64,000 nt of DNA from Clostridia bacterium (GTDB lineage Bacteria > Bacillota > Clostridia > Oscillospirales > CAG-272), in the NCBI GenBank assembly GCA_017547755.1, contig JAFYOX010000093.1, forward strand, positions 1-64,000. Reading direction: 5' to 3'. Each line of letters begins with the position of its first letter. Within the stretch, counting starts at the first letter, position 1. The notes under the pieces were generated by a model. It was not told the DNA's origin. It did not search any database and worked only from the letters and a program-made list of their open reading frames with translations. The translations under genes and the position numbers were made by a program. Shown here one piece after another: positions 1 through 8,394 of the stretch.

Positions 1-52
1 AAGTTTTTTGAAAGGGGTTTGGGGAAAACTTTTTTTCAAAAAAGTTTTCCCC
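1..52. repeat. Family A hairpin repeat
   Basis: A lead-in of AAGTTTTTTGAAAGGGGTTT is followed by a near-perfect hairpin at 21-52 with GGGGAAAACT on one side and AGTTTTCCCC on the other. The same lead-in plus hairpin layout recurs in many gaps of this window (for example 3371-3427, 6350-6383, 29559-29592, 47748-47798, 56966-57036). It sits just before the dehydrogenase gene. It may act as a terminator for a gene left of the window; that is inference. Confidence 0.8.
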
Positions 53-85
53 AAGAAAAATATTTATCCCAAAAGGAGAATACAC

Positions 86-1369
86 ATGAATACCAAGGCA
101 GTAAGACTGTACGGTCAGATGGACCTTCGCATGGAAGAATTCGAACTTCCGGAAATCACCGACGGCGAAATTCTCGCGTGCGTTATTTCCGACAGTATCT
201 GCATGTCTTCCTATAAGGCAGCTTCCCAGGGTTCCAACCACAAGAGAGTTCCGGACGATGTAGCGGAAAATCCTGTGATCATCGGTCACGAATTCTGCGG
301 CAAGATCGTCAAGGTCGGCGCAAAGTGGGCGGATCAGTTCAAGGCAGGCGACAAGTTCGTTATCCAGCCCGCGATCAACTACAAGGGCTCCCTTGCTTCT
401 CCCGGCTACTCCTACAAGTACTGCGGCGGCGCAGCTACTTATGTAATCATCCCCGAAGAAGTTATGCTCTGCAACTGTCTGCTTCCGTATGACGGCGACG
501 CATACTTCTACGGCAGCCTTGCGGAACCGATGAGCTGCATCGTCGGCGGTTACCACGCAAACTACCACACCCGTCCGGGCGTATACGTACACGACATGGG
601 CGTTGTGGAAGGCGGTTGCATGGCGATCCTCGCAGGTGCAGGCCCGATGGGTCTCGGCTGTGCGGACTACGCGGTACACGGCGGACGCGCTCCGAAGCTC
701 CTGATCGTTACCGACATCGACGACGCAAGACTCACCCGTGCAGCGGAACTTCTCACCGTGGAAGAAGCTGCAAAGTACGGCGTTGAACTCCACTACATCA
801 ACACCGCTTCCATCGAAAATCCCGCGGAATACCTCCGTTCCTTCACCGGCGGCGAAGGCTTCAACGACGTCTTCGTATACGCTCCGGTTCAGTCCGTTGT
901 TGAACTCGGCGACGCGATCCTCGGCCGTGACGGCTGTCTGAACTTCTTCGCAGGCCCGACCAACACCGCGTTCTCCGCAATGTTCAACTTCTACAACGTT
1001 CACTACGGTGCAACCCACATCGTCGGCACCTCCGGCGGCAACACCGACGACATGAAGGAATCCATCGCCCTCATGGAACAGAAGCTCATCAATCCGTCCG
1101 GCATGATCACCCACATCGGCGGTCTCAACGCCTGCGCGGAAGCTACCCTCAATCTCCCGAAGATCAAGGGCGCAAAGAAGCTCATCTACACCCACGTTGA
1201 CCTCCCCCTCACCGCAGTCGAAGACTTCGGCAAGGCTGCGGAAGAAAACGCAGGTACCGACCTCGGCTCCCTCTACGCCGACCTCGACGCTCTCTGCAAG
1301 GCAGCAGGCAACCTCTGGTGCGCCGCAGCCGAAAAGCGTCTCCTCGAATACGCCGGCGTCGAAGCTTAA
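86..1369 (+). CDS. Zinc-type alcohol dehydrogenase, L-sorbose-1-phosphate reductase-like
   Basis: 427-residue medium-chain dehydrogenase. The likely reaction is NAD(P)-dependent oxidation or reduction of a polyol or sugar phosphate in the cytoplasm. Visible marks are Cys39 in SDSICMSSYK, the GHE pair at His68-Glu69 for catalytic zinc, and the nucleotide-binding stretch ILAGAGPMGLG near the middle. The four-cysteine structural zinc lobe of classical alcohol dehydrogenases is not obvious. Overall similarity, from memory of the family, is to sorbose-1-phosphate reductases (SorE type). The start at 86 is chosen for the AAAGGAGAA site just upstream; an upstream in-frame start at 8 would read through repeat sequence. 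It stands alone, but an aldolase/dehydrogenase fusion lies 5 kb away, which suggests a deoxysugar or ketose-phosphate role. Substrate is not provable from sequence. Confidence 0.85.
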   Translation: MNTKAVRLYGQMDLRMEEFELPEITDGEILACVISDSICMSSYKAASQGSNHKRVPDDVAENPVIIGHEFCGKIVKVGAKWADQFKAGDKFVIQPAINYKGSLASPGYSYKYCGGAATYVIIPEEVMLCNCLLPYDGDAYFYGSLAEPMSCIVGGYHANYHTRPGVYVHDMGVVEGGCMAILAGAGPMGLGCADYAVHGGRAPKLLIVTDIDDARLTRAAELLTVEEAAKYGVELHYINTASIENPAEYLRSFTGGEGFNDVFVYAPVQSVVELGDAILGRDGCLNFFAGPTNTAFSAMFNFYNVHYGATHIVGTSGGNTDDMKESIALMEQKLINPSGMITHIGGLNACAEATLNLPKIKGAKKLIYTHVDLPLTAVEDFGKAAEENAGTDLGSLYADLDALCKAAGNLWCAAAEKRLLEYAGVEA

Positions 1370-1394
1370 ATCAAATAGAGTTCAATTTAAATTA

Positions 1395-1765
1395 CTGAGG
1401 GGAACTTTTGAGAAAAGTTCCCCTCAGACTCCCTTCAAAACCTTTTGGACTGGGATAGACAAATTTAGTCTGTGCGGAGTTACGCAGTAACTCCACCGGT
1501 GCATCAAATATAGTTCTCCAAGTCACGAGAAAACCGTTCGCGACCTCGCACGCTCGGCACAGCCGGAAGAATTACCAAATTACAACTTAAAGTTTGGATG
1601 TTCTTCCCGCTGTGCCGAGGTAACGAGGTCGCGAACGGTCTTCTTATAGTTTGTATATCGAAATTTTGTGCATCCGCTCTGCACAGACTCCACTTGTCCA
1701 TTCCGTTTAAAAGGTTTTGAAGGTGGTTTGGAGGAAACTTTTTTCAAAAGTTTCCTCCAAGCGCG
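1395..1765. repeat. Composite inverted repeat between two convergent genes
   Basis: This 400-base gap holds no gene. It starts with a hairpin at 1395-1427 (CTGAGGGGAAC paired with GTTCCCCTCAG) and ends with one at 1728-1760 (TTGGAGGAAAC paired with GTTTCCTCCAA). Between them two diverged copies of one longer module face each other: CTTCAAAACCTTTT, GTCTGTGC, CGTTCGCGACCTCG and CTCGGCACAGC occur rightward in 1430-1575 and inverted in 1585-1725. A small extra hairpin, GGAGTTACGCAGTAACTCC, lies at 1476-1494. The same module forms the arms around the MFS gene at 14725-16824. Confidence 0.8.
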
Positions 1766-1769
1766 TCCC

Positions 1770-2681
1770 CTATCTCTCCTCAATCGTCTCACATAAAATC
1801 TTCACGAAGCGTTCGGCGTCTTCGCTGAGGCCGACGTCGGCGCGGTTGATGATGCCGACGGTGTAGACGTCGCCGGAGACGAGGGGGATAGCGATGACAC
1901 TGCCGTTGTTGTTGAGGTCGGAGGTCATGACGCCGGTGCCGAGGGTGTAGCTGTCGGTGCTGAGAAGGAGATTCATCAGGGTGGCGCGGTCGTTGATGCG
2001 GATGTGTTTCTTCGACTGGCTGTATTCGGACAGTTCTTCGGAGAATTCGACCGGTCCGGCTTCGCCCTGGTCATACGTGATGTAGGGATATTCGGTCAGT
2101 TCTTCGCGGTTGAGCTTTTCCGCGGACGCCAGCGGATTGTGGCGTCCCATGAAGACGTGCGGACAGGTCTCGAACAGCTGCCGGAACTCCAGTCCGTTGC
2201 GCTTGAGGTAACGTTCCATGTATCCTCCGGCAGGCGCCTTCAGATACGCGAGGATCCCGAGGTCGGAATTGAGATTCCGGACATCCTCGATCACCTCAAT
2301 GGTGCGCGCTTCCTTGAGGGAAAGATTGTAGTCGGAGCGGTACTTCTTCATGAAGCGCACGAACGCTTCCGCAACGAAATCGTAATGCTGCGACGTCACG
2401 GCAAAATTCCGCACGGTCTTCTTGTCGTCGCGTTCGTAGCGGTCGGTGATCACCTCATACTGCGCCAGAAGCTGGCGGGCATACCGGATGAATTCCGAGC
2501 CCTCACGCGTGATCCGCACCCCCTTGTTGGAACGGTCGAAAATGTGGATGCCGAATTCGTTTTCCAGTTCGCGCACTGCGGACGACAGGCTTGCCTGCGA
2601 CACCAGAAGAGCCTTCGCCGCCTCGTTCATCGAGCCGAGCCGCGCGATCGCGAGAATGTATTTGCATTGTTGGATCGTCAT
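1770..2681 (-). CDS. LysR-family transcriptional regulator
   Basis: 303 residues, the usual LysR length. The N-terminal winged helix-turn-helix covers roughly residues 1-60: CKYILAIARLGSMNEAAKAL, then QASLSSAVRELENEFG and IHIFDRSNKGVRIT, which is the standard recognition-helix and wing pattern. The rest is a substrate-binding-type effector domain. It would bind DNA as a tetramer and respond to a small molecule; the effector is unknown. It is transcribed convergently with the dehydrogenase upstream in the window and divergently from the lipoprotein gene at 2864, so either may be a target. A promoter is visible at 2724-2752. Confidence 0.92.
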   Translation of the reverse strand: MTIQQCKYILAIARLGSMNEAAKALLVSQASLSSAVRELENEFGIHIFDRSNKGVRITREGSEFIRYARQLLAQYEVITDRYERDDKKTVRNFAVTSQHYDFVAEAFVRFMKKYRSDYNLSLKEARTIEVIEDVRNLNSDLGILAYLKAPAGGYMERYLKRNGLEFRQLFETCPHVFMGRHNPLASAEKLNREELTEYPYITYDQGEAGPVEFSEELSEYSQSKKHIRINDRATLMNLLLSTDSYTLGTGVMTSDLNNNGSVIAIPLVSGDVYTVGIINRADVGLSEDAERFVKILCETIEER

Positions 2682-2723
2682 ACTGAACCCCCATGTTGAA
2701 TTCCTCTGTTAATCATTGTTTTT

Positions 2724-2752
2724 ATGATAGCACATTATCAGTATTTTGTAAA
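2724..2752 (-). promoter_or_regulatory. Sigma-A promoter of the LysR gene
   Basis: Read on the minus strand: -35 TTTACA (2747-2752), 17-base spacer, -10 TATCAT (2724-2729), preceded by TGTGC. AT-rich sequence around it could hold the autoregulatory LysR site. Confidence 0.6.
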
Positions 2753-2863
2753 TAATGAAAATTCGATAATTGGGATATAAATAAAAAATATCAAGAAATC
2801 CGGAACAAAATGCCGTTTCCCGTCGTCTAACAGACAGAATCCAACGAACGGAGGAATTTTTCC

Positions 2864-3364
2864 ATGCTGAAACTGCTGCTGATCGTACTCTGCATCATCC
2901 TGTGCCTGCTCTCCTGCAATCAGAAACCGGAGGAAACTCTCTCCTCACCCAGTGCAGAGATACTGGAAATGGAATCTCCGGTCATATCCCCTATTCCGGA
3001 ATCAAACGCAGTCCCGGAAACAGAGGAAATCCCCGAACCGGAACTTCCTGTTGCGGAACCTTCCATGGTGGACTGGACAGATTTCGTCAAATACGACGGA
3101 CAAACCTACAAAGGCGACTGGGGAGTAACGACCGTACCGCCGGAAAACGTCGAAAAACTGCTCGGTTATATCGAAAACCACGTTCCTTCCGAAATCTGGA
3201 ATTTTGAAGAATACACCGTTCCCGACAACGCTTCGCCGCACCATTCGATCGGAACTCCGCTCTACGCCGTTGCCGACAACGAAAACGCCGTCGCGGTTTA
3301 CGATAACATCAAAAACATCTATTATCTCTATCAGCTCAAAGAATCAAAAAACTCCAATCCATAA
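2864..3364 (+). CDS. Small predicted lipoprotein of unknown function
   Basis: 166 residues. The N-terminus MLKLLLIVLCIILCLLSC is a lipoprotein signal peptide with lipobox L-L-S-Cys18, so the mature protein should be anchored on the outer face of the cell membrane. Residues about 20-70 are a Pro/Glu/Ser-rich linker (many PEPE-like pairs), typical of a spacer across the wall. The remaining 95 residues are a small globular part beginning at SMVDWTDFVKYDGQTYKGDWG and rich in acidic residues. I recognise no family. GGAGGAATTTTTCC precedes the start. It stands alone between the LysR gene and the M56/BlaI pair. Confidence 0.7.
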   Translation: MLKLLLIVLCIILCLLSCNQKPEETLSSPSAEILEMESPVISPIPESNAVPETEEIPEPELPVAEPSMVDWTDFVKYDGQTYKGDWGVTTVPPENVEKLLGYIENHVPSEIWNFEEYTVPDNASPHHSIGTPLYAVADNENAVAVYDNIKNIYYLYQLKESKNSNP

Positions 3365-3370
3365 CCGATT

Positions 3371-3427
3371 GAAGTTTTTTGAAGAGGGGTTCGGGGAGGG
3401 ACTTTTTTCCAAAAAAGTCCCTCCCCG
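3371..3427. repeat. Family A hairpin repeat between convergent genes
   Basis: Lead-in AAGTTTTTTGAAGAGGGGTT followed by hairpin 3392-3427 (CGGGGAGGGAC paired with GTCCCTCCCCG). Its position between two converging genes and its T-rich flanks suggest that it also ends transcription in both directions. Confidence 0.8.
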
Positions 3428-3437
3428 ATTTTTTCAT

Positions 3438-5642
3438 TCAGTTCACAGCCCTGTCCGTTCCGACGGCGTAATATACCAGACGGTACGCCGCTTCGAGGCT
3501 TTCGCCGCGGCTCATGCGTTCGTTCATGTCGAGAATACCCATGTCCGCGTTAAGAATGCCCAGCGCGTACACGTTCAGCAGAGCACCGCGTGCTCCGGCC
3601 GTTCCCGTTCCGCGAAGAGTGATGTTCCGCACATCCCGCAGAACCGGGTACGCGGCACTTCCCACCGCAAACTGCGTCAGATTATCGCCGTTTTCCGCAT
3701 AGCTGCGGAACATTTTTTCCTGCGTATAGCCGGCACGGTAGAAGAGGAACGCCGCCGTTTCCCAGCTGCATCCGTCTTCCGCACTCTTCCGGTACCAGAC
3801 ATTTTCGTCCTCACCGGCCGCCGCGTACGCAATAATTTCACGGAGAAGGTTCTCTTCCGCCTGTGTGGTGCCCGGATCGAGGATGCAGAAATCCCGTCCC
3901 GCACCGACCGCTTCGAGAGCCGTCCGTATTTCGTCGCTCATTTCATATTCCGTCAGTCTGGATCCTTCGATCTTCTGATAGAACCCGAGGACCTTCAGCT
4001 TCATCCACTCGTCGTTGATGCGCGAAAGGATCAGCTCCATCATCGCACTCGTATAGATCCGCGCAAACTGGACGTCGGCACCGCGTACACCGCGGTTATA
4101 GCAGGAACGCAATGCGTTTGCTTCGTTTTCCGTCAGACTCAGAAGCAGCGCGTCAAAGTCCGCCGCACCGATCACATCGGGCAGGAGAAGGATATCCTCT
4201 CCGTCGATCGTCTTTCCGCCGGTCAGCAGATGCACGATGCAGTCCGTGATGAGCGCGCAGTTTCTCCGGTTCAGGAGTTCGTCCGTCTTCAGACGGCGGA
4301 TATCCTGCTTGACCGCTTCGGACACGGAAGCGTCCGCTTCACAGATCCGCTTGAATTTTTCCAGATTCCCGCCGATCCTTCGCCAGACCTCCGTTCCCGC
4401 TTTCTGCGTGATCAGAGTCCCGATCTGCCCGAGATACTCCGAAACCGTCACGTTCGTCTGCAGATGGAGCGCACGTTCGTCCGCTCCGGTCAGCGCGGCA
4501 TAACGCCGGATATACGCCGAGTATTCACTGCTCTGCGACACGATCGGATTGGTCAGGCACAGCAGGATGATCGCGGCGCACAGCAGAAGCGATCCCGCAC
4601 GGGAGACAAATTTCCGCCGGTTTCTCAGGGAGATCGTCCGGAGTCGGTTCTTGAGATGCCGTCCGCTTGCCGACATATGACAGCCGGCACTGCACGCCAG
4701 TTCGCTGAAGACCGAATTCCGGCACAGCATCATCGCGTAATCCGTTCCGACAATGCCGCATTCCTCCAGCGTCCGGGAGTCGCAGAGAAGCTCGATGTCC
4801 TCGCGCAGCATCGCACGGACAAACCAGATGAGCGGATTGTACCAGTAGAAGCAGGCGATCAGCGTCGCAAAGAGAAGCAGGGCGTTGTCGTGGTGCTTGT
4901 AGTGGATCAGTTCGTGCGCGAACATCATGCCCGCTTCGCGTTCATCCACGCCTTCACGGCAGATCACGCACGGCTTCACACAGCCGATGACCATGGACGT
5001 AACGCCGATGCGCAGCTCCGGCAGACGGTTTTCGGGAATTCCCGCCGTCTGACCGGCGGTACGGTAGATCTCCCGCAGGCGTTCGTCAGAGCACGGCGAA
5101 GAGAGTGCCGCCGCCATCCGCTTCGCGTGGAAATACGCGGCGATGTGATACGCCAGCATCCCCGCAATTCCGACGGTATACCCGATCAGGATCGCGCACC
5201 GGAGGCGTTCCGTACGGTCTGCGGCATCTTCTTCCGGATCCGCACGGGTATCCGTCCGGGACTGTACGGGGGAAATCGTTTCCTTTTCCGCATCCGCTTC
5301 GCTTCCCGTCACCGGGACCGATTCCTCCACGGAAATGCCGTGCAGGACGTAGGGATTCTCCCGTTCCGCATAGGCGGCTTCCCGTTCGCGCAGGCTCTCG
5401 CCGACGTCGTACGTCAGCGAAAACATGATGTTCCTGCCGACCGGGATCCAGTTGTAAACGGAAATGCTGCTTTCCGGAAAAATCGGACAGACCAGTCTTG
5501 CCAGAAGCACGACCCACATCATCGTTCCGATGAGAGGCGGGATGCGGCACCGGAAAATCTGCTTGACCGCAATCAGGATCAGCGCTGTGACCGACGAAAA
5601 AACAGTAACCTGCATCAGCAGGAGAATCAGAAATTCCGTCAT
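3438..5642 (-). CDS. M56 (BlaR1/MecR1-type) membrane metallopeptidase with unusual sensor region
   Basis: 734 residues. The first ~330 residues are the M56 module: N-terminal membrane helices, then the zinc protease motif HELIH at residues 243-247 followed by YKHHD, and NPLIWFVRAMLREDIELLCD, all characteristic of BlaR1/MecR1. A transmembrane helix near residue 350 (SLLLCAAIILLCL) leads to a ~370-residue extracytoplasmic part. That part does not show the SxxK/KTG marks of the penicillin-binding sensor of true BlaR1, so the signal is probably not a beta-lactam. The gene follows the BlaI-like repressor by 36 bases on the same strand, so both are one signalling unit: sensing outside, proteolysis inside, loss of repressor. 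Confidence 0.88.
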   Translation of the reverse strand: MTEFLILLLMQVTVFSSVTALILIAVKQIFRCRIPPLIGTMMWVVLLARLVCPIFPESSISVYNWIPVGRNIMFSLTYDVGESLREREAAYAERENPYVLHGISVEESVPVTGSEADAEKETISPVQSRTDTRADPEEDAADRTERLRCAILIGYTVGIAGMLAYHIAAYFHAKRMAAALSSPCSDERLREIYRTAGQTAGIPENRLPELRIGVTSMVIGCVKPCVICREGVDEREAGMMFAHELIHYKHHDNALLLFATLIACFYWYNPLIWFVRAMLREDIELLCDSRTLEECGIVGTDYAMMLCRNSVFSELACSAGCHMSASGRHLKNRLRTISLRNRRKFVSRAGSLLLCAAIILLCLTNPIVSQSSEYSAYIRRYAALTGADERALHLQTNVTVSEYLGQIGTLITQKAGTEVWRRIGGNLEKFKRICEADASVSEAVKQDIRRLKTDELLNRRNCALITDCIVHLLTGGKTIDGEDILLLPDVIGAADFDALLLSLTENEANALRSCYNRGVRGADVQFARIYTSAMMELILSRINDEWMKLKVLGFYQKIEGSRLTEYEMSDEIRTALEAVGAGRDFCILDPGTTQAEENLLREIIAYAAAGEDENVWYRKSAEDGCSWETAAFLFYRAGYTQEKMFRSYAENGDNLTQFAVGSAAYPVLRDVRNITLRGTGTAGARGALLNVYALGILNADMGILDMNERMSRGESLEAAYRLVYYAVGTDRAVN

Positions 5643-5678
5643 ATCAGTTCCCCTTTTACAAGGTCAGTCACAAGGCGC

Positions 5679-6077
5679 TCAGTCTTCGATTTCGTTTAAA
5701 ATTTTGATGATATCCTTCTTTTCCTTGTCGGTGAGGCGGCCTTCACGGACGAGGGACGCCATGAGTTTGTACGCGGAGTTGTCGAAAACGCGTTCGATGA
5801 AGGATTCCACTTCGCTCTTCACGCAGTCCTCTTTGGACGTGCGGGGCGTATATTTGTAAACACCGGTGGTCTTGTCAATGTCGACCGCGCCTTTTTCCGC
5901 CAGACGGATGATCAGCGTGCGGATCGTCGTGTTGCTCCAGTCGGTGATCTCGGCAAGCACGGATACGATCTCGCCGAGGGTCATGCCGCGGTCGTTTTCT
6001 TCGCAGCCGTCCCACAGCACCTTCATGATGCTCCATTCCGCTTCGGATATTTTCACGGTTTTTCTTCTTCCTCTCAT
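5679..6077 (-). CDS. BlaI/MecI-family transcriptional repressor
   Basis: 132 residues. MRGRRKTVKISEAEWSIMKV opens a winged helix DNA-binding domain (WDGCEENDRGMTLGEIV, then NTTIRTLIIRLAEKGAVDID), followed by a helical dimerisation tail, as in BlaI/MecI. The start at 6077 has GAAGGAG at the right distance; an upstream start at 6119 has no such site. First gene of a two-gene operon with the M56 peptidase. By analogy with family members it represses its own promoter (6147-6175) and is cleaved after the peptidase is activated. Targets beyond its own operon cannot be named. Confidence 0.9.
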   Translation of the reverse strand: MRGRRKTVKISEAEWSIMKVLWDGCEENDRGMTLGEIVSVLAEITDWSNTTIRTLIIRLAEKGAVDIDKTTGVYKYTPRTSKEDCVKSEVESFIERVFDNSAYKLMASLVREGRLTDKEKKDIIKILNEIED

Positions 6078-6146
6078 GGGTGATATTCTCCTTCGTGGCG
6101 CGCAAATCCTGAAATTCACAAAAATCGCGCCGATTCACATACGGCA

Positions 6147-6175
6147 ATTATACCATAATTATCGATTTCCGTCAA
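6147..6175 (-). promoter_or_regulatory. Sigma-A promoter of the BlaI/M56 operon
   Basis: On the minus strand: -35 TTGACG (6170-6175), 17-base spacer, -10 TATAAT (6147-6152). The spacer ATCGATAATTATGGTATAAT contains AT-rich inverted halves that could be the repressor site; this is inference. Confidence 0.75.
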
Positions 6176-6264
6176 TGAACATTATGGACAATTAACAAAA
6201 AGGGATTTTAGGATGTTTCACCATAGTGGAGTTGTGGGGAAACGCGATTGGGGGAGACGCTTGG

Positions 6265-6383
6265 GAGGAACTTTTGAACGATGAGACAAATATAGTTTGT
6301 GCACAGCCTCTACTTGTCCATTCCGTCCAAAAGTTTTTGAAGAGGGGTTCGGGGAGGAACTTTTTTCAAAAAGTTCCTCCCCG
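6265..6383. repeat. Family A repeat with extended module
   Basis: Starts with GGAGGAACTTTTGAACG, then ACAAATATAGTTTGTGCACAG, TACTTGTCCATTCCGT and a lead-in to the hairpin at 6350-6383 (CGGGGAGGAAC paired with GTTCCTCCCCG). The middle module also occurs near 1685, 14946 and 22898. The hairpin sits just beyond the stop of the aldolase gene and may end its transcript. Nothing else is seen in the 6176-6402 gap. Confidence 0.75.
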
Positions 6384-6402
6384 ATCAATAAACTCTATTC
6401 AA

Positions 6403-8352
6403 TTACTTCAGCATTTCCTGACCGCCGGTAACCGGAACCGCCTGACCGGTTTCGTACTTCTGGTCGATGATGTAGAGGACGGCCTTCGCAACGTCTTCGA
6501 TTTCACAGCCGCGTCCGAGCGGAACCTTGGATTCGTAGAACTTCTTGACGTCTTCGACGGTCTTTGCGCCGGGAACCTTGCCTGCGTTCAGGTACTGAAC
6601 GAAGAGGCCCTTTTCCGGGTCGGACCACAGGGGACCGTTCAGGAAGTTGCCGGGACATACCGCATTCACCTTGATGCCGTAGGGAGCGAGTTCCATGGCG
6701 AAGGACTGGGTCAGACCGATGCCGCCGAACTTGGAGCCTGCGTATGCAAAGTTCTTGTTGGAGCCGGAGAGACCGGACTTGGAGTTGATTTCCACGATGT
6801 CGGTCATGTAGTCCGGGGAAGCCGCGCGTTCGAGCTTCATAACGGCGGAAGCGTACTTCGCGCAGAGGAAGTATGCGGTGTAGTTGACAGCCGCTACCAG
6901 TTCGAAGTTTGCCTTGGTCATTTCTTCGAGAGAGCCTGCACGGACGATGCCCGCGTTGTTGACGAATACGTCGAGACCGCCGAACGTGAGAACGGTCTTT
7001 TCAACCATTGCACGTACGCTGTCTTCGTCGGATACGTTTGCCGCTACCGCGAGAGTAGCCGCGCCGGTTTCCGCCGTGATTTCCGCTGCGGTCGCTTCCG
7101 CACCGGCGATGTTCATGTCGGCGATCACAACAGACGCACCTTCGTTTGCGAGGTACTTCGCGATACCCGCGCCGAAGCCCTGTGCGCTGCCGGTAACGAT
7201 CGCGATCTTGCCTGCGAGAGCCTTTGCGGAACCGCCTGCAAGGCTTACCTTCGCACGGTAGCTTTCCACTTCCCAGTTCACGATGAAGTCGACCATCGCG
7301 GGAGCCATGTGGCGTACGCCGCCGAAGTTTGCGGCGAGGGTGGTGATGGTCATCGCATCCTGCCATACTTCTGCGGCAGTCTTTGCTTCCTTCACGGTCT
7401 TGCCGATGGTGAACATACCGATGCCCTTGGCGAAGACGACCTTCGGCTGGAAGCCGCGTCTTGCGGTCAGTTCCGCAAATGCCGCCTGAATGCCGGCTAC
7501 GGAGAAGTCTTCGATGAAGAGGGGTTCTGCCTTGCAGTATACGATATGGTCGGGAGAGAGCGGTTCACGGAGAGTTTCGAACGCTTCCGCGGATGCCGCG
7601 TACTTCATGATTTCCTTGTTGCAGGTGAAGACAACAACGGCACCGCCGTCCTTGTCGTAGGTCATACGGAGAACGGGAGCGATCTTTGCAGCCGTTTCGG
7701 TGTCGGTTTCGCAGGCGGAGAAGTCCGGCTTTACGGTGAGCAGAGCCGCGATCTTGTCCATGACGGAAGCAACGATTTCATCGAGTTCCGCGGAGGAATC
7801 CGCCGCGAAGAAGATACCGTGGTTCTGGAGGAAGACAACGTTTGCCGCCTTGCCGGTTTCTGCGGTGTAAGCGAGGAGCTTTTCACGGCAGTTTGCAGCG
7901 AGGATGTAGCCGGGTTCGCATTCGTCGACCCATACCGCTTCCGGGAAGAGTTCCTTTACCTTCGCTTCCGCACCGGCACAGCAGGTCACTGCGTTGACGG
8001 AGGACGGATGTACGTGGAGGATGAAGGTCTGCGGGAAGAGGTCGTGCAGAAGGGTTTCGACGGAAGGACGCTTCGCTTCTTCGCCGATCGCCTTGGATGC
8101 CATCAGGTCGCGGAGAACTTCCGCTTCACGCATTGCGGTGTCCGCGGAGTACTGATTTTCCCAGATTTTAGCAAGTCTTGCGCGTTCCATCTTTACGAAG
8201 CCTGCTTCGGTGATGGTCGCAAGGGAGGTGCCGCTTCCCTTGATGTAGAGGAATTCGTCGTTCTTATAGGAGGTATTGCCGCCGCCCGCGAGAACGAACG
8301 CCGCGTTTTTACCGTAGCGATTGGAAAATTCAACAAGAGTTTCGATGCTCAT
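6403..8352 (-). CDS. Bifunctional class II aldolase / short-chain dehydrogenase (RhaD-type fusion)
   Basis: 649 residues, two enzymes in one chain. Residues 1 to ~390 are a class II (zinc) aldolase/epimerase domain: GGGNTSYKN near the N-terminus binds phosphate, and FILHVHPSS carries zinc-binding His residues. Residues ~400-649 are a short-chain dehydrogenase: nucleotide loop VTGSAQGFGAG, NNAG, and active-site YAGSK. This architecture matches the bifunctional rhamnulose-1-phosphate aldolase/lactaldehyde dehydrogenase family, which splits a deoxy-ketose phosphate to DHAP and lactaldehyde and converts the latter. AAGGAG precedes the start. The PHP-domain gene lies 42 bases upstream on the same strand and is probably co-transcribed. 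No kinase or isomerase is present here, so the exact sugar is uncertain. Confidence 0.88.
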   Translation of the reverse strand: MSIETLVEFSNRYGKNAAFVLAGGGNTSYKNDEFLYIKGSGTSLATITEAGFVKMERARLAKIWENQYSADTAMREAEVLRDLMASKAIGEEAKRPSVETLLHDLFPQTFILHVHPSSVNAVTCCAGAEAKVKELFPEAVWVDECEPGYILAANCREKLLAYTAETGKAANVVFLQNHGIFFAADSSAELDEIVASVMDKIAALLTVKPDFSACETDTETAAKIAPVLRMTYDKDGGAVVVFTCNKEIMKYAASAEAFETLREPLSPDHIVYCKAEPLFIEDFSVAGIQAAFAELTARRGFQPKVVFAKGIGMFTIGKTVKEAKTAAEVWQDAMTITTLAANFGGVRHMAPAMVDFIVNWEVESYRAKVSLAGGSAKALAGKIAIVTGSAQGFGAGIAKYLANEGASVVIADMNIAGAEATAAEITAETGAATLAVAANVSDEDSVRAMVEKTVLTFGGLDVFVNNAGIVRAGSLEEMTKANFELVAAVNYTAYFLCAKYASAVMKLERAASPDYMTDIVEINSKSGLSGSNKNFAYAGSKFGGIGLTQSFAMELAPYGIKVNAVCPGNFLNGPLWSDPEKGLFVQYLNAGKVPGAKTVEDVKKFYESKVPLGRGCEIEDVAKAVLYIIDQKYETGQAVPVTGGQEMLK

Positions 8353-8394
8353 GATGATGGATCTCCTTTATATTAATGTATGATTGTACTGAAA

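Noticed and set aside
3204..5699. A plus-strand open frame of 831 codons opposite the M56 peptidase gene
   Set aside because: Arg/His/Phe-rich composition with no recognisable domain; the minus strand carries HELIH and other M56 signatures. It is a codon-bias shadow.
6226..8376. A plus-strand open frame of 716 codons opposite the aldolase/dehydrogenase gene
   Set aside because: The minus-strand product has complete aldolase and dehydrogenase motifs; the opposite frame is a shadow.
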